From positions 1 to 38,609 of the forward strand of contig JAHCIP010000015.1 in assembly GCA_026129165.1 (NCBI GenBank): 38,609 nt of DNA, in the 5' to 3' direction. A program made the position numbers and the translations under genes. Shown one piece after another: positions 17,801 to 25,634 of this stretch. This DNA is from Anaerolineae bacterium. GTDB taxonomy: Bacteria; Chloroflexota; Anaerolineae; Epilineales; JAHCIE01. Each line of letters opens with the position of its first letter. The stretch's first letter is position 1. The notes beneath the pieces were generated by a model, which saw nothing but the letters and a program-made list of their open reading frames with translations, was not told the DNA's origin and ran no database searches.

Positions 17801-20800
17801 CCGCCGAACGCAATGTCATCGCTGGCAACCTGCACAGCGGCGTTCAGATCCATGGACCGGTCACGGGCACCATTGTAGCCGGTAACTACATCGGCGTGGC
17901 TACGACGGGTGCGGCGGCGCTCGCCAACGAAGACGGCGTCTTAATCGATAACGGAGCCCAGTCGAATACCATCGGCACGAATGGCAGCAATGATGCCTTC
18001 AATACGGCCGAGCGCAACATCATCGCCGGCAATCTGAACACCGGCGTGCGATTGATAGGCCCAGCCACCAACAACAATGTCATCGCGGGCAACTATATTG
18101 GCCTCAACGTAACTGGCACAGCGGCGGTGGGGAATGGTAATGGCGGTATTTTCCTGGGCGTCGTCAGCCAGAGCAACATCATTGGGACCAACGGCGATGG
18201 GGTCGCGGACGACGCCGAACGGAATGTCATCTCTGGCAATACGGGCGATGGCATTGCCATTAGTAATTTCAACTCGGTCTCGAATGCCATCCGCGGCAAC
18301 TATATTGGCACGGACGCCACGGGCAACGTTGACCTGGGTAATACCGGCCACGGTATCTCTATCAACGGTCCCAGCGCGACGTTGATTGGCGCGGCGGTCG
18401 GTACGACTCCCGGCGGTTCATGTACGGGCGGGTGTAATGTCATTTCGGGCAATAGTGCCGATGGTGTCTACATTGCTGGGACGACAGCCAGCGGTACGCT
18501 TATCCAGGGCAACTTTATCGGTGTCAATGCGGCCGGAGCCGCCGCGCTGGGCAATGACGGGCGCGGCATCCTGATTGAGAATGCGCCGACAACGACCATT
18601 GGCGGGACGACGTCTTCGGCGCGCAACATAATCTCTGGCAATGGCGGGAACGGCATAGAGGTCTCGGATGTCGGGGCGTCGGGAACCATCATCCAGGGCA
18701 ACTTCATCGGGACCAATGCCTCCGGGCTGGGAGGCTTGGGGAATACTGAGGATGGCGTTAGGCTCACGACGGACGCCACAAACAACACCATCGGCGGCAC
18801 GACGGGGACGACGCCTGGCGGCGCGTGTAGCGGAGCGTGTAACCTCATCGCCGATAATGGCGGAAACGGCATCAGCATTACCAATCCGGGGACCGACAAC
18901 AATGTCGTGATTGGTAACTTTATCGGTACGGATGTCAACGGGACGCTAGACCTGGGTAACGACAGCGGGGTCTATATCGCCAGTGGCGCGACCGGGAACC
19001 GAGTCGGGACGAACGGCGATGGAACGGCTGACGTGGCCGAGCGTAACCTGATCTCAGGTAACTATTCAACCGGTATTGTGATCCAGGGCGACAGCACGAC
19101 CGATAACATCGTCGCCGGTAACTACATCGGAGTGGACACGACGGGCCTGGTAGGGCTTGGCAATAGCAATGGCGTGCGGCTTGACAGCGGCGCGCAGAAC
19201 AACCGCATTGGGACGGATGGCAGCAACGACGCCTATAACAGCGCCGAACGGAATGTCATCGCCGGTAATGCGGGAACAGGCGTCCTTATCACCGGTCCAG
19301 CCGCCGACGGAAATGTCATCGCTGGTAACTATATCGGCGTGGATGCCACGGGGGCGGCGGCTCTCCCCAACCAGGGCGACGGTGTGGCGATTACATCGAA
19401 CGGTAAGAACAACCGAATCGGGACCAACAGCGACGGGATTGCCGATGCCGCCGAACGCAATATCATCTCAGGTAACTTCTACAACGGTGTTACCATGAGT
19501 GGCATAGGCTCGACGGGCAACGTCGTGGCGGGCAACTATATCGGGACGGACGCGACGGGGACCGTCAACCTGGGCAATCTCGGCGTCGGCGTCTATATCA
19601 CGTCCGCGCCCAACAACACGGTGGGGGGCACGGCGCCCGGCGCGGGGAACCTGATTCGCGGCAACGACCGCGAGGGGGTCACGGTCCGCTATGCTCAGGC
19701 AACAGGCGACCGCATCCTGGGTAACTCCATCAGCCAGAACGGGACGCTGGGTATTGACCTCAATCCCACCACGAGCGAAGAGACTGGCGATGGCGTGACC
19801 CCCAACGATGTAGGGGATGCCGATAGTGGGCCGAATAACCTGCAAAACTTCCCGGTCCTGCAACAGGTTGAAGCCCACCCGGCTGATACGTTGGTGCTCG
19901 GGACATTGAATAGTACGGCCAACGCGACGTTCCGTATCGAGTTCTTCTCCAATGTAGCCTGTAACGCCTCGGGGTACGGGGAAGGCGCGACCTACCTTGG
20001 CTTTACCACCGTTAATACGGATGGCAGCGGGAACGCGCTTATCAATGCGACGCTGCCCATTACCGTGCCCTCCACGGCCACTATTACCGCCACGGCCACC
20101 AATAGCGGCAACAACACCTCCGAGTTTTCGGCCTGCCGCCAGGTGCGGGCATCGAATCGCAGTTGGGCGACGGCCCGCACCATCCCGCTGACGCTTATGG
20201 CGGAGCCAACCCGGCTGGAAGGCTCGGACAGCCAGTTCCTGACGCAGCAGGACGATTCGGCCTGGTTCAAGTTTACCATCCAGCCCCATGCCGAGGTCCA
20301 GATTGATCTGACCAACCTACCGGCCGACTACGACATGGCTCTGTACCGCGACCCCAACCTGGCTTACCAGAAGCTCAACGAGCCAATCACGCCGGTCGAA
20401 CTGGCGCAGCGCGCCGCGCCCGAAGGGTTCCTGCCCGAAGGGTTCCTGCCCGAAGGGTTCCTGCCCGAAGGGTTCCTGCCCGAAGGGTTCCTACCCGAAG
20501 GGTTCCTGCCCGAAGGGTTCTTGCCCGAAGGGTTCCTGCCTGAAGGCTTCCTGCGCGAGAAGTTCCTGCCCGAAGGGTTCTTGCCCGAAGGGTTCCTGCC
20601 CGAACCGTTCTCCCTGGCGGAGGCAGAGAGTCTGGTCTCGGTATCGGCCAACAAGGGTACCGAGAACGAGCGTATCATCCGCAAGACGTATGACAACACG
20701 GGTGAGTGGTATATCCAGGTCAAGGGTAAGAATGGCGCCTTCTCCCTCAATAACGCCTTCGATATCAAGGTCCAGATCTTCGGGAATTTCTGTGAAGGCG

Positions 20801-23800
20801 TGGGGCCGGTGACGGGGGCGCTGCCCGTCGGCGTCAGCGGCGGCTACAAGACCTTGATTCTGACCGACTTCACGCGTCTCCCCGGCACAGCCACCGAGAA
20901 GGCCGCTCTGCAGGCCCAACTGGCGCAGTTTATCAGCCGTGGCGAAGTGGCGGGCGTGGTCATTGACCTGGGCGAGTTGGTCCTGGGCAATCCCAAGTAC
21001 CCACGGGTCGCGGCCGCGAACGCCGCCGCCCAGACCGCGACCAACTGCCCGCTCGCCAAGAACATCCTGGCGAGTGAAATCAAGCAGGTCATCACAGCCT
21101 ATCGTAACGTCAACCCCGTCGAATATGTCGTTCTGCTCGGTAATGATGGCGTCGTGCCGTTCTTCCGCTATCCCGACCGCGCGGGCCTGGCGAACGAGAA
21201 CGGTTACTTCCCGCCGGTGATCGAGAACACCCACTCGCAGTCGTCCTTGCGGCTCGGTCAAGTCCTGGGTCAAGACGAATATGGGGCGTCCAAGTCGGTC
21301 CAGCGCAACGATTACAATTTGCCGCTGCCTGACCTGGCGGTGGGCCGCCTGGTCGAGTCGGCGGTCGAAGCCACGGGCGTTATCTCGTCCTACATCGCGT
21401 CAGGTGGCGTGCTGACGCCCAGTACGGGCCTGGTAACAGGCTACGACTTTGTAGCCGACACGGCGAACGCCGTGAAGACCGAACTTGACGCCGGCCTCAA
21501 CACCACGGTGGACAGCTTGATCCAGCCGGAAGGGCTACCCCCCAGCGACTCCACGGCCTGGACGGCGTCCCAACTCCGCACCGCCTTCCTCGGCAGCCGC
21601 CACGACATCACGTTCTTCGCCGGCCACTTTAGCGCGGTCGGTGCGGAGGCCGCCGATTACAAGACCCGTCTTACCAGCGCCGAGGTGGCCGAGTCGTCGG
21701 TCAACCTGGTCAATGCCTTTGTCTACAGCATTGGTTGCCACTCGGGCTACAGCATTGTGGACGGCCACGATGTGCCCGCTGTGACGGAGGAGCCGGACTG
21801 GGCGCAGGCGTTCGCGCGCAAGCGTATCACGAGTGTCATGGGCACGGGCTACCAGTACGGTGACACCGAGTTTATCGAGTATAGCGAACGGTTGTATCTG
21901 CAATTCACGCGCGAACTGCGCACGGGCAGCGGGCCGGTGCCCATTGGCAAGGCGTTGGTGAAGGCCAAGCAGGGGTATCTCGCGGCCAAGCCTCAACTGC
22001 GGGGCATTGACGAGAAGGCTCTGCTCATTGCGACGGTGTATGGCCTACCCATGTACAGCATCAATATGCCCGGCGGCCGGCTGGCGCCCTCGGACACCAC
22101 CTCTATCGTCCTGTCCACGACGCCCGTCCCCGGCTCGCCGTTTGTCCTAAGTACGGCCGATATTACCGTCACGACCGTCATTACCCCCCAGACGAAGACG
22201 CTCACCAATGTATCAACCAACACCAGCGTGACAACGACTTACTTTGTCGGCGAGGACGGGGTGGTGACGAACCCGCTGGAGCCGGTCCTGCCGCTCCAGA
22301 CCGAAGATGTGAGCGTGACGGGCAATACCCTGCGTGGCGTTGGCTGGCGCGGCGGTCTGTACACCGATCAGAGCGGGCTGACGCCACTGACGGGCGCGCC
22401 GGTTACGGAGTTGAGCGCGCCGCACCCGAACTTTAGCACGAAGACTTTCTTCCCCAGCCAGCCCTACACGACCAACTACTTCGAGGCGCTGTACGGCGAG
22501 GATACCTTCCTCAACCTGATACCGGCGCAGTACAAGTCGGACGCGCTTGGTTCAGTGACGGGGACCTTCCGCAAGTACGGACAGATGCGCTTCCGCCTCT
22601 ACTACAGTAACTCGACCAGCCAGGCCGCCAAGTCGCCCCCACCGGCGGTGAAGACCGTCCAGACGGTCTATAGCTCGCCGGCCGTGACGTTTACAGTGCA
22701 GGTGGAAGGTCAGGCCTCGGCAGGCATCGAGGATGTCTGGGTGGTCTATACCGCGCTCCAGGGTCCGTTGCACGGTGAGTGGAAGGCCCTGGACCTGAGC
22801 CAGGTCATCGCCCCGCCGAAGCGGGCGGCGACGCGTGACGCCACAACCCTGCAAACCTGGCAAGCCGCCCTAACGCTGCCCCAGCCTCAACCGGCCGGCG
22901 ATATTCTGTTCGCCGTCGTGGCGGCCAACGGCGTCGGCCTCGTCACGCTGGACACCAACGGCGGGGCCTATTACACGGTTCAGGTCGGCCCGCCGCCGGA
23001 ACCGCCGACGCTAAACACGACGCTCACCCTGAGCCTGCCCGCTCCGGGCGCGTACCGCGATGCGCGTACTTTCCAGGCCACGCTGCTCCAGGACGGCACG
23101 CCGCTGCCCGGTCAAACCATTGTGTTTGATCTGGGTAGTACGTTGCGCGAGGCCACCACCAACAGCAACGGCGTCGCGTCGTTTACGCTGACCATCAACC
23201 AGCTACCGAACGACTACGAGGTGTTTGTCAATTTCGAGGGCGCCAGCCCGTACAAGCCCTCCTCGGCCAGCGATACCTACACGGTGGAGAAGCAGAATAC
23301 GGTCATGGCCCTGACCTCCACATCTACCTTACCCGTCACAGTTCAGTATAGCGACCCTACGACGTTCCAGGCGTTCCTGAAGGACGACGAAACGCGGCCC
23401 ATCCCGGCCAAGACCGTCTTCTTTGTGCTCACGGGCGCCCAGACCGACGCCGTGCATGACATTACCAATGACCAGGGGCGGGCGATTATGGCGGCGCCGG
23501 TCTTGCCAGCCGGCACGTACTCTGTGACGGCCTACTTCGCCGGGACTCTACCGGCAGTCACTGGACAAACCACCATCATGGACGAGCGCTACAACCCGTC
23601 CCAGTCCTCCCAGGCCACCAGCGCGCTGATCATCACGCCCGAAACTGCCACCGTCCAGTACACTGGTGAGACCAACATTCTGGTGGGCACAACGCTGGAC
23701 CTGGCCGCGACGGTGATGCAGGACAATGATGGCTCCCCTGGCGATCTGCGCCTGGCTCAGGTTCAATTTGTGGTCAAGAATAGCTCCAACTTTACCGTGG

Positions 23801-25044
23801 CCACCCGCACCGTGACAGCCGACATCAATGGGGTGGTGACGGACACGGTGCCGAGCCTGGCCCTGGGGAATTACACCATCGAGACGACGGTCCTGGGCGG
23901 CTATTTCGCGTCGCTGTCGCCTGTGTTGACGCCGCTGACGGTCCAGGTCCCCTCGACCATCACCCCCACTTCGACCACGACGCCGACCCCCACCACGACC
24001 GCCACCCCGACGGTGACACCTACCGCCACGTCGACGGCGACACACACCGCCACGCCGACGGCTACGCCCACCTCTACGGCCACCGCGACGGCGACGGCCA
24101 CGGCGACAGCGACACACACCGCCACGCCCACCTCAACGGCGACGGCGACCGCGACGGCCACACCAACCGCGACAGCCACACCAACCGCGACGGCCAGTGC
24201 GACGGCTATGCCAACGGCCACGCCCACCTCAACGGCGACGGCGACCGCGACGGCCACACCAACCGCGACGGCCACGCCAACCGCCATATCAACCGTGACT
24301 GGAACACCGACCCAAACGGTGACGCCTGGCGCACAGACGGTAACGCCGACCCCAACCCCGACGCGCACGCCGATTATCCCGTCGAAAGCTGGCGCTGTGC
24401 GTAGCGGGACGTGGTACTTGCGCAACTCCTTGTCGAGCGGTTCAGCCGATCTCGTCTTTAGTTACGGTTTCGCCTCCGACGTGCCGCTCATGTGCGATTG
24501 GGATGGCAATGGCAGCAAGACGGTCGGCGTCTTCCGCAACGGCGCGTGGTACCTGAAGAACGCCAACGCGGGCGGGGTCTCTGATGTGGCTATCGCCTAT
24601 GGCATCGCTAGCGACGTTCCTATCTGCGGGGACTGGGATGGGGATGGCGTTGAGACGGTGGGTGTCATCCGTGGCAACGTGTGGTATCTCCGCAACAGCA
24701 ATACCAGCGGCATTGCCGATATGGTCATGGCCTATGGTCTAGTCGGCGACAAGCCAGTCGTCGGCGATTGGAACGGGGATGGTATTGACACGCCAGGCGT
24801 CTTCCGCGACGGAACGTGGTACCTCCGTAACAGCAATACCAGTGGCACGGCCGACTTCTTCTTTAGCTTTGGCTTGCCGCCCGGCGATGTGCCGCTGGCA
24901 GGCGACTGGAACGCCGACGCGGTGGACACGCCGGGGGTGATTCGAGGATCGTTCTGGTTCTTGAGGAACAGCAACACGTCTGGGGCGGCCGACCTCAACT
25001 TCAGCTATGGCGCGCTCGGCGATAGAATGATTGTCTGGCGATAG
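14824..25044 (+). CDS. Giant exported multidomain protein: beta-helix, PPC-like, C25-type protease, Ig-like, stalk
   Basis: A 3406-residue protein. Start ATG 14824 follows a G-run (14814-14820); ATG 14806 is an upstream alternative. Residues 1-29 are a Sec signal peptide ending ALA. A CSLREA-like segment (DGTCDADCTLIEAINAAN) and choice-of-anchor-type beta-helix follow. Residues ~480-1645 carry 17 NxIG beta-helix turns. Residues ~1780-1990 form a PPC-like beta-sandwich (LPADYDMALYRD...GEWYIQV) interrupted by a PEGFL pentapeptide array. Residues ~2010-2420 resemble gingipain/C25 caspase-fold proteases, with His2268 (FFAGHFS) and Cys2305 (SIGCHSG) as the likely dyad. Three Ig-like domains, a T/P/A-rich stalk and five ~45-residue C-terminal repeats complete it. 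It is probably a cell-surface or secreted protease/adhesin. No LPXTG, T9SS or PEP-CTERM signal is visible. Confidence 0.88.
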   Translation: MSRPRMTFLVGLLAVLGCAWLLTSSQALARPAGETGVGRKLAAPNTVFPVNQLDDHDDGTCDADCTLIEAINAANSAGGSSDVVLPTNATFLLTQINNSDATYGANGLPIITSDITIQGNGSIIARDTNGPAFRIVQVGGDGKLTLDTVTLMGGLANLGAAEGRRGGCIYNRSGSLGVVLMKSTIDDCVASNAGGAILNAGPLTLNSSTIIQTSATGFTIWNESGNLQLNNVTMSGSGLSSGIGHGAGSSTTITQSTITGFNSGVITAGHPVTVTQSIVAGNTIFQINGAYTDGGGNYTGTAPQLSPLRYWGGSTKTRYPAPGSPVRNTIASCASSVDQRGRTRPAPGNANCDAGAVEASDFAVTTTADSGAGSLRQAILDANNQAGLDLIYFSIGSPGVQTIQPTDANPLPNITDPVVIDGLTQGGSANSGTTSLNADLRVVIDGSLLTTDVNGLKLTGDNNVIRGLVINRVSPFAFFTNADGIEVASNGNRIEGNYIGTNPTGTTALPNSYAAVRVTGNNNIIGGRTPDAKNLLSGNTNQGVYIVNASNNIVQGNFIGVNAAGTATLAQGYGVSTVLGGSNNTVGGPLAGQRNVIAGHTFSGVYTVSPTTQTRILGNYIGTTSDGSGALGNNDGIEINGSDDNIIGGPVGTTPGGACTGDCNLLSGNTNDGVYAYATSNSRIQGNYIGANASGTGAIANGVYGLYLLGGTAGNSIGGTTPNARNIIAGNTSDGILLTSGPKLTTIQGNFIGTDTTGVASLSNGGVGIHLLSASSNTIGGTTGTTPGGGCAGACNLIARNSIGVYIEGSGSSGNTLQGNFIGTNVAGTAALNNTSEGILINQAHSNTIGGTTAGARNVISGNGTFGIQIANGTATGNVVQGNFIGTDTTGTANLGNGNDGVLIAGAPGNTIGGATGTTPGGACTGACNLISGNNNHAIDITGSNATSNVVIGNFIGTTVNGTAALGNLAGVYIENNANNNRIGTNGDGVADTAERNVIAGNLHSGVQIHGPVTGTIVAGNYIGVATTGAAALANEDGVLIDNGAQSNTIGTNGSNDAFNTAERNIIAGNLNTGVRLIGPATNNNVIAGNYIGLNVTGTAAVGNGNGGIFLGVVSQSNIIGTNGDGVADDAERNVISGNTGDGIAISNFNSVSNAIRGNYIGTDATGNVDLGNTGHGISINGPSATLIGAAVGTTPGGSCTGGCNVISGNSADGVYIAGTTASGTLIQGNFIGVNAAGAAALGNDGRGILIENAPTTTIGGTTSSARNIISGNGGNGIEVSDVGASGTIIQGNFIGTNASGLGGLGNTEDGVRLTTDATNNTIGGTTGTTPGGACSGACNLIADNGGNGISITNPGTDNNVVIGNFIGTDVNGTLDLGNDSGVYIASGATGNRVGTNGDGTADVAERNLISGNYSTGIVIQGDSTTDNIVAGNYIGVDTTGLVGLGNSNGVRLDSGAQNNRIGTDGSNDAYNSAERNVIAGNAGTGVLITGPAADGNVIAGNYIGVDATGAAALPNQGDGVAITSNGKNNRIGTNSDGIADAAERNIISGNFYNGVTMSGIGSTGNVVAGNYIGTDATGTVNLGNLGVGVYITSAPNNTVGGTAPGAGNLIRGNDREGVTVRYAQATGDRILGNSISQNGTLGIDLNPTTSEETGDGVTPNDVGDADSGPNNLQNFPVLQQVEAHPADTLVLGTLNSTANATFRIEFFSNVACNASGYGEGATYLGFTTVNTDGSGNALINATLPITVPSTATITATATNSGNNTSEFSACRQVRASNRSWATARTIPLTLMAEPTRLEGSDSQFLTQQDDSAWFKFTIQPHAEVQIDLTNLPADYDMALYRDPNLAYQKLNEPITPVELAQRAAPEGFLPEGFLPEGFLPEGFLPEGFLPEGFLPEGFLPEGFLPEGFLREKFLPEGFLPEGFLPEPFSLAEAESLVSVSANKGTENERIIRKTYDNTGEWYIQVKGKNGAFSLNNAFDIKVQIFGNFCEGVGPVTGALPVGVSGGYKTLILTDFTRLPGTATEKAALQAQLAQFISRGEVAGVVIDLGELVLGNPKYPRVAAANAAAQTATNCPLAKNILASEIKQVITAYRNVNPVEYVVLLGNDGVVPFFRYPDRAGLANENGYFPPVIENTHSQSSLRLGQVLGQDEYGASKSVQRNDYNLPLPDLAVGRLVESAVEATGVISSYIASGGVLTPSTGLVTGYDFVADTANAVKTELDAGLNTTVDSLIQPEGLPPSDSTAWTASQLRTAFLGSRHDITFFAGHFSAVGAEAADYKTRLTSAEVAESSVNLVNAFVYSIGCHSGYSIVDGHDVPAVTEEPDWAQAFARKRITSVMGTGYQYGDTEFIEYSERLYLQFTRELRTGSGPVPIGKALVKAKQGYLAAKPQLRGIDEKALLIATVYGLPMYSINMPGGRLAPSDTTSIVLSTTPVPGSPFVLSTADITVTTVITPQTKTLTNVSTNTSVTTTYFVGEDGVVTNPLEPVLPLQTEDVSVTGNTLRGVGWRGGLYTDQSGLTPLTGAPVTELSAPHPNFSTKTFFPSQPYTTNYFEALYGEDTFLNLIPAQYKSDALGSVTGTFRKYGQMRFRLYYSNSTSQAAKSPPPAVKTVQTVYSSPAVTFTVQVEGQASAGIEDVWVVYTALQGPLHGEWKALDLSQVIAPPKRAATRDATTLQTWQAALTLPQPQPAGDILFAVVAANGVGLVTLDTNGGAYYTVQVGPPPEPPTLNTTLTLSLPAPGAYRDARTFQATLLQDGTPLPGQTIVFDLGSTLREATTNSNGVASFTLTINQLPNDYEVFVNFEGASPYKPSSASDTYTVEKQNTVMALTSTSTLPVTVQYSDPTTFQAFLKDDETRPIPAKTVFFVLTGAQTDAVHDITNDQGRAIMAAPVLPAGTYSVTAYFAGTLPAVTGQTTIMDERYNPSQSSQATSALIITPETATVQYTGETNILVGTTLDLAATVMQDNDGSPGDLRLAQVQFVVKNSSNFTVATRTVTADINGVVTDTVPSLALGNYTIETTVLGGYFASLSPVLTPLTVQVPSTITPTSTTTPTPTTTATPTVTPTATSTATHTATPTATPTSTATATATATATATHTATPTSTATATATATPTATATPTATASATAMPTATPTSTATATATATPTATATPTAISTVTGTPTQTVTPGAQTVTPTPTPTRTPIIPSKAGAVRSGTWYLRNSLSSGSADLVFSYGFASDVPLMCDWDGNGSKTVGVFRNGAWYLKNANAGGVSDVAIAYGIASDVPICGDWDGDGVETVGVIRGNVWYLRNSNTSGIADMVMAYGLVGDKPVVGDWNGDGIDTPGVFRDGTWYLRNSNTSGTADFFFSFGLPPGDVPLAGDWNADAVDTPGVIRGSFWFLRNSNTSGAADLNFSYGALGDRMIVWR
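16260..19760 (+). repeat. Beta-helix repeat region inside the giant gene
   Basis: Seventeen N(Y/F)IG motifs, usually followed by a T/V-N/D-x-x-G-T-type turn and a paired NTIGG/NRIGT or RNxIxGN motif, recur every 50-90 residues. Alternating unit types (some with a GTTPGGxCxGxCN insert) suggest block duplication. DNA identity between units is only partial, so the repeats are old. Confidence 0.85.
20419..20613 (+). repeat. PEGFL pentapeptide (15-bp) tandem array
   Basis: Nine almost identical 15-bp units encode PEGFL, followed by REKFL, two further PEGFL units and a decayed PEPFS unit. The array is inserted between strands of the PPC-like domain (residues ~1866-1930). High DNA identity implies recent slippage or duplication, so copy number probably varies between strains. 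Confidence 0.93.
23959..24385 (+). repeat. Thr/Pro/Ala low-complexity stalk
   Basis: About 140 residues of T-A-T-P-T-type sequence encoded by imperfect ACC/ACG/GCG codon repeats. Such regions act as extended, often O-glycosylated, spacers between surface domains. Several blocks are duplicated almost exactly. Confidence 0.85.
24397..25041 (+). repeat. Five C-terminal WYLRN/DWDGDG repeats
   Basis: Units of about 45 residues each begin with G-x-W-Y-L-(R/K)-N and end with G-D-W-(D/N)-G-D-G-x-x-T-x-G-V, resembling FG-GAP/VCBS-like propeller blades with possible calcium-binding DxDxDG loops. They may form a C-terminal ligand-binding or anchoring domain. Confidence 0.75.
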
Positions 25045-25047
25045 ACC

Positions 25048-25096
25048 TGACGGAGGACGGAGGACGGAATAGGGAATAGGGATGGGAGAGGGGAGA
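25048..25096. repeat. Heptad tract (GGACGGA-like) after the giant gene
   Basis: Seven consecutive 7-bp units begin 4 bp after the stop codon; bases 6 and 7 are G and A in all seven. Units change from GGACGGA to ATAGGGA to GGGGAGA. The composition resembles the tract at 2629-2698. Confidence 0.72.
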
Positions 25097-25112
25097 GCCA
25101 ATCTGAGGGGAA

Positions 25113-25186
25113 CCGCGCCGTGAACGGCGCGGTGGGGTAGCCCTGGGCGGCTACCCCGGTCGCAAGCCGTGGCGTTCAGGCCACGG
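25113..25186. repeat. Cluster of three palindromes with CTGAAC-type loops
   Basis: Three hairpins lie side by side between convergent genes: 25113-25132 (arms CCGCGCC, loop GTGAAC), 25134-25157 (arms GGGGTAGCC, loop CTGGGC) and 25167-25186 (arms CCGTGGC, loop CTGAAC on the minus strand). None has a T-run. They may still act in termination or transcript stability. Confidence 0.7.
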
Positions 25187-25197
25187 ATCACATCCAA

Positions 25198-25632
25198 TCA
25201 ATCTAGCCGTTCGACATATACGTCACGCGCCAGAGCGGCGTCCAGCGCCAGTTCGGTTTCGCCTACCTGGATGATGGGCGTGGGGCGCCGCTGGCACAGC
25301 CGCACCGGCGCGCCGAGCATGAGGCCGTAGTCGCTCAAATGTAGGAGTTGCTCCGGCTCGCTGTCACCGAGCGCCACCACTCGCCCCTCCTGGCCGGGCG
25401 CCAGGTCCAACAGGGACAGCCGGCGCTGAGCCGTCGGCGGCGCTGAGCGCGGCGTGGGTCGCTTGATCCAGCGTTCCACCCAGGTCAGGAGCCGTGACCG
25501 GGCCGGATTGACCGTGGAGTAGCCGCAGTGGGGGCAGCAGATGACCATACACTGGCTGCCCAATGGACACGAGGTATGGCAGGCCAGGCCCGCCGCGTCG
25601 AATTCGTAGCCGCACATTGCGCACCGCATCAT
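25198..25632 (-). CDS. feoA: FeoA-domain protein with cysteine-rich N-terminal extension
   Basis: A 144-residue protein. Residues 1-40 contain CAMCGYEF, then several cysteines ending ICCPHCGY, which would suit a zinc ribbon or metal site. Residues ~70-144 are a FeoA SH3-like domain (LSLLDLAPGQEGRVVALG ... HLSDYGLMLGAPVRL). FeoA assists the ferrous iron transporter FeoB. ATG 25632 is chosen because GGGAGG is six bases upstream; ATG 25638 would overlap the feoB stop (ATGA) but has no room for a ribosome site. It is the last gene of the operon. The cysteine-rich extension is absent from classical ~75-residue FeoA. Confidence 0.85.
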   Translation of the reverse strand: MMRCAMCGYEFDAAGLACHTSCPLGSQCMVICCPHCGYSTVNPARSRLLTWVERWIKRPTPRSAPPTAQRRLSLLDLAPGQEGRVVALGDSEPEQLLHLSDYGLMLGAPVRLCQRRPTPIIQVGETELALDAALARDVYVERLD

Positions 25633-25634
25633 CG

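Noticed and set aside
16822-17853. Minus-strand frame over the beta-helix repeats
   Set aside because: Repetitive shadow of the beta-helix coding repeats; no start context or family features.
20419-20613. Short direct repeats that could suggest a CRISPR array
   Set aside because: The units are contiguous 15-bp repeats without spacers and are in frame in a protein gene.
20364-20768. Minus-strand frame with NPSGR pentapeptide repeats
   Set aside because: It is the reverse reading of the PEGFL array; the plus-strand frame is continuous over more than 10 kb.
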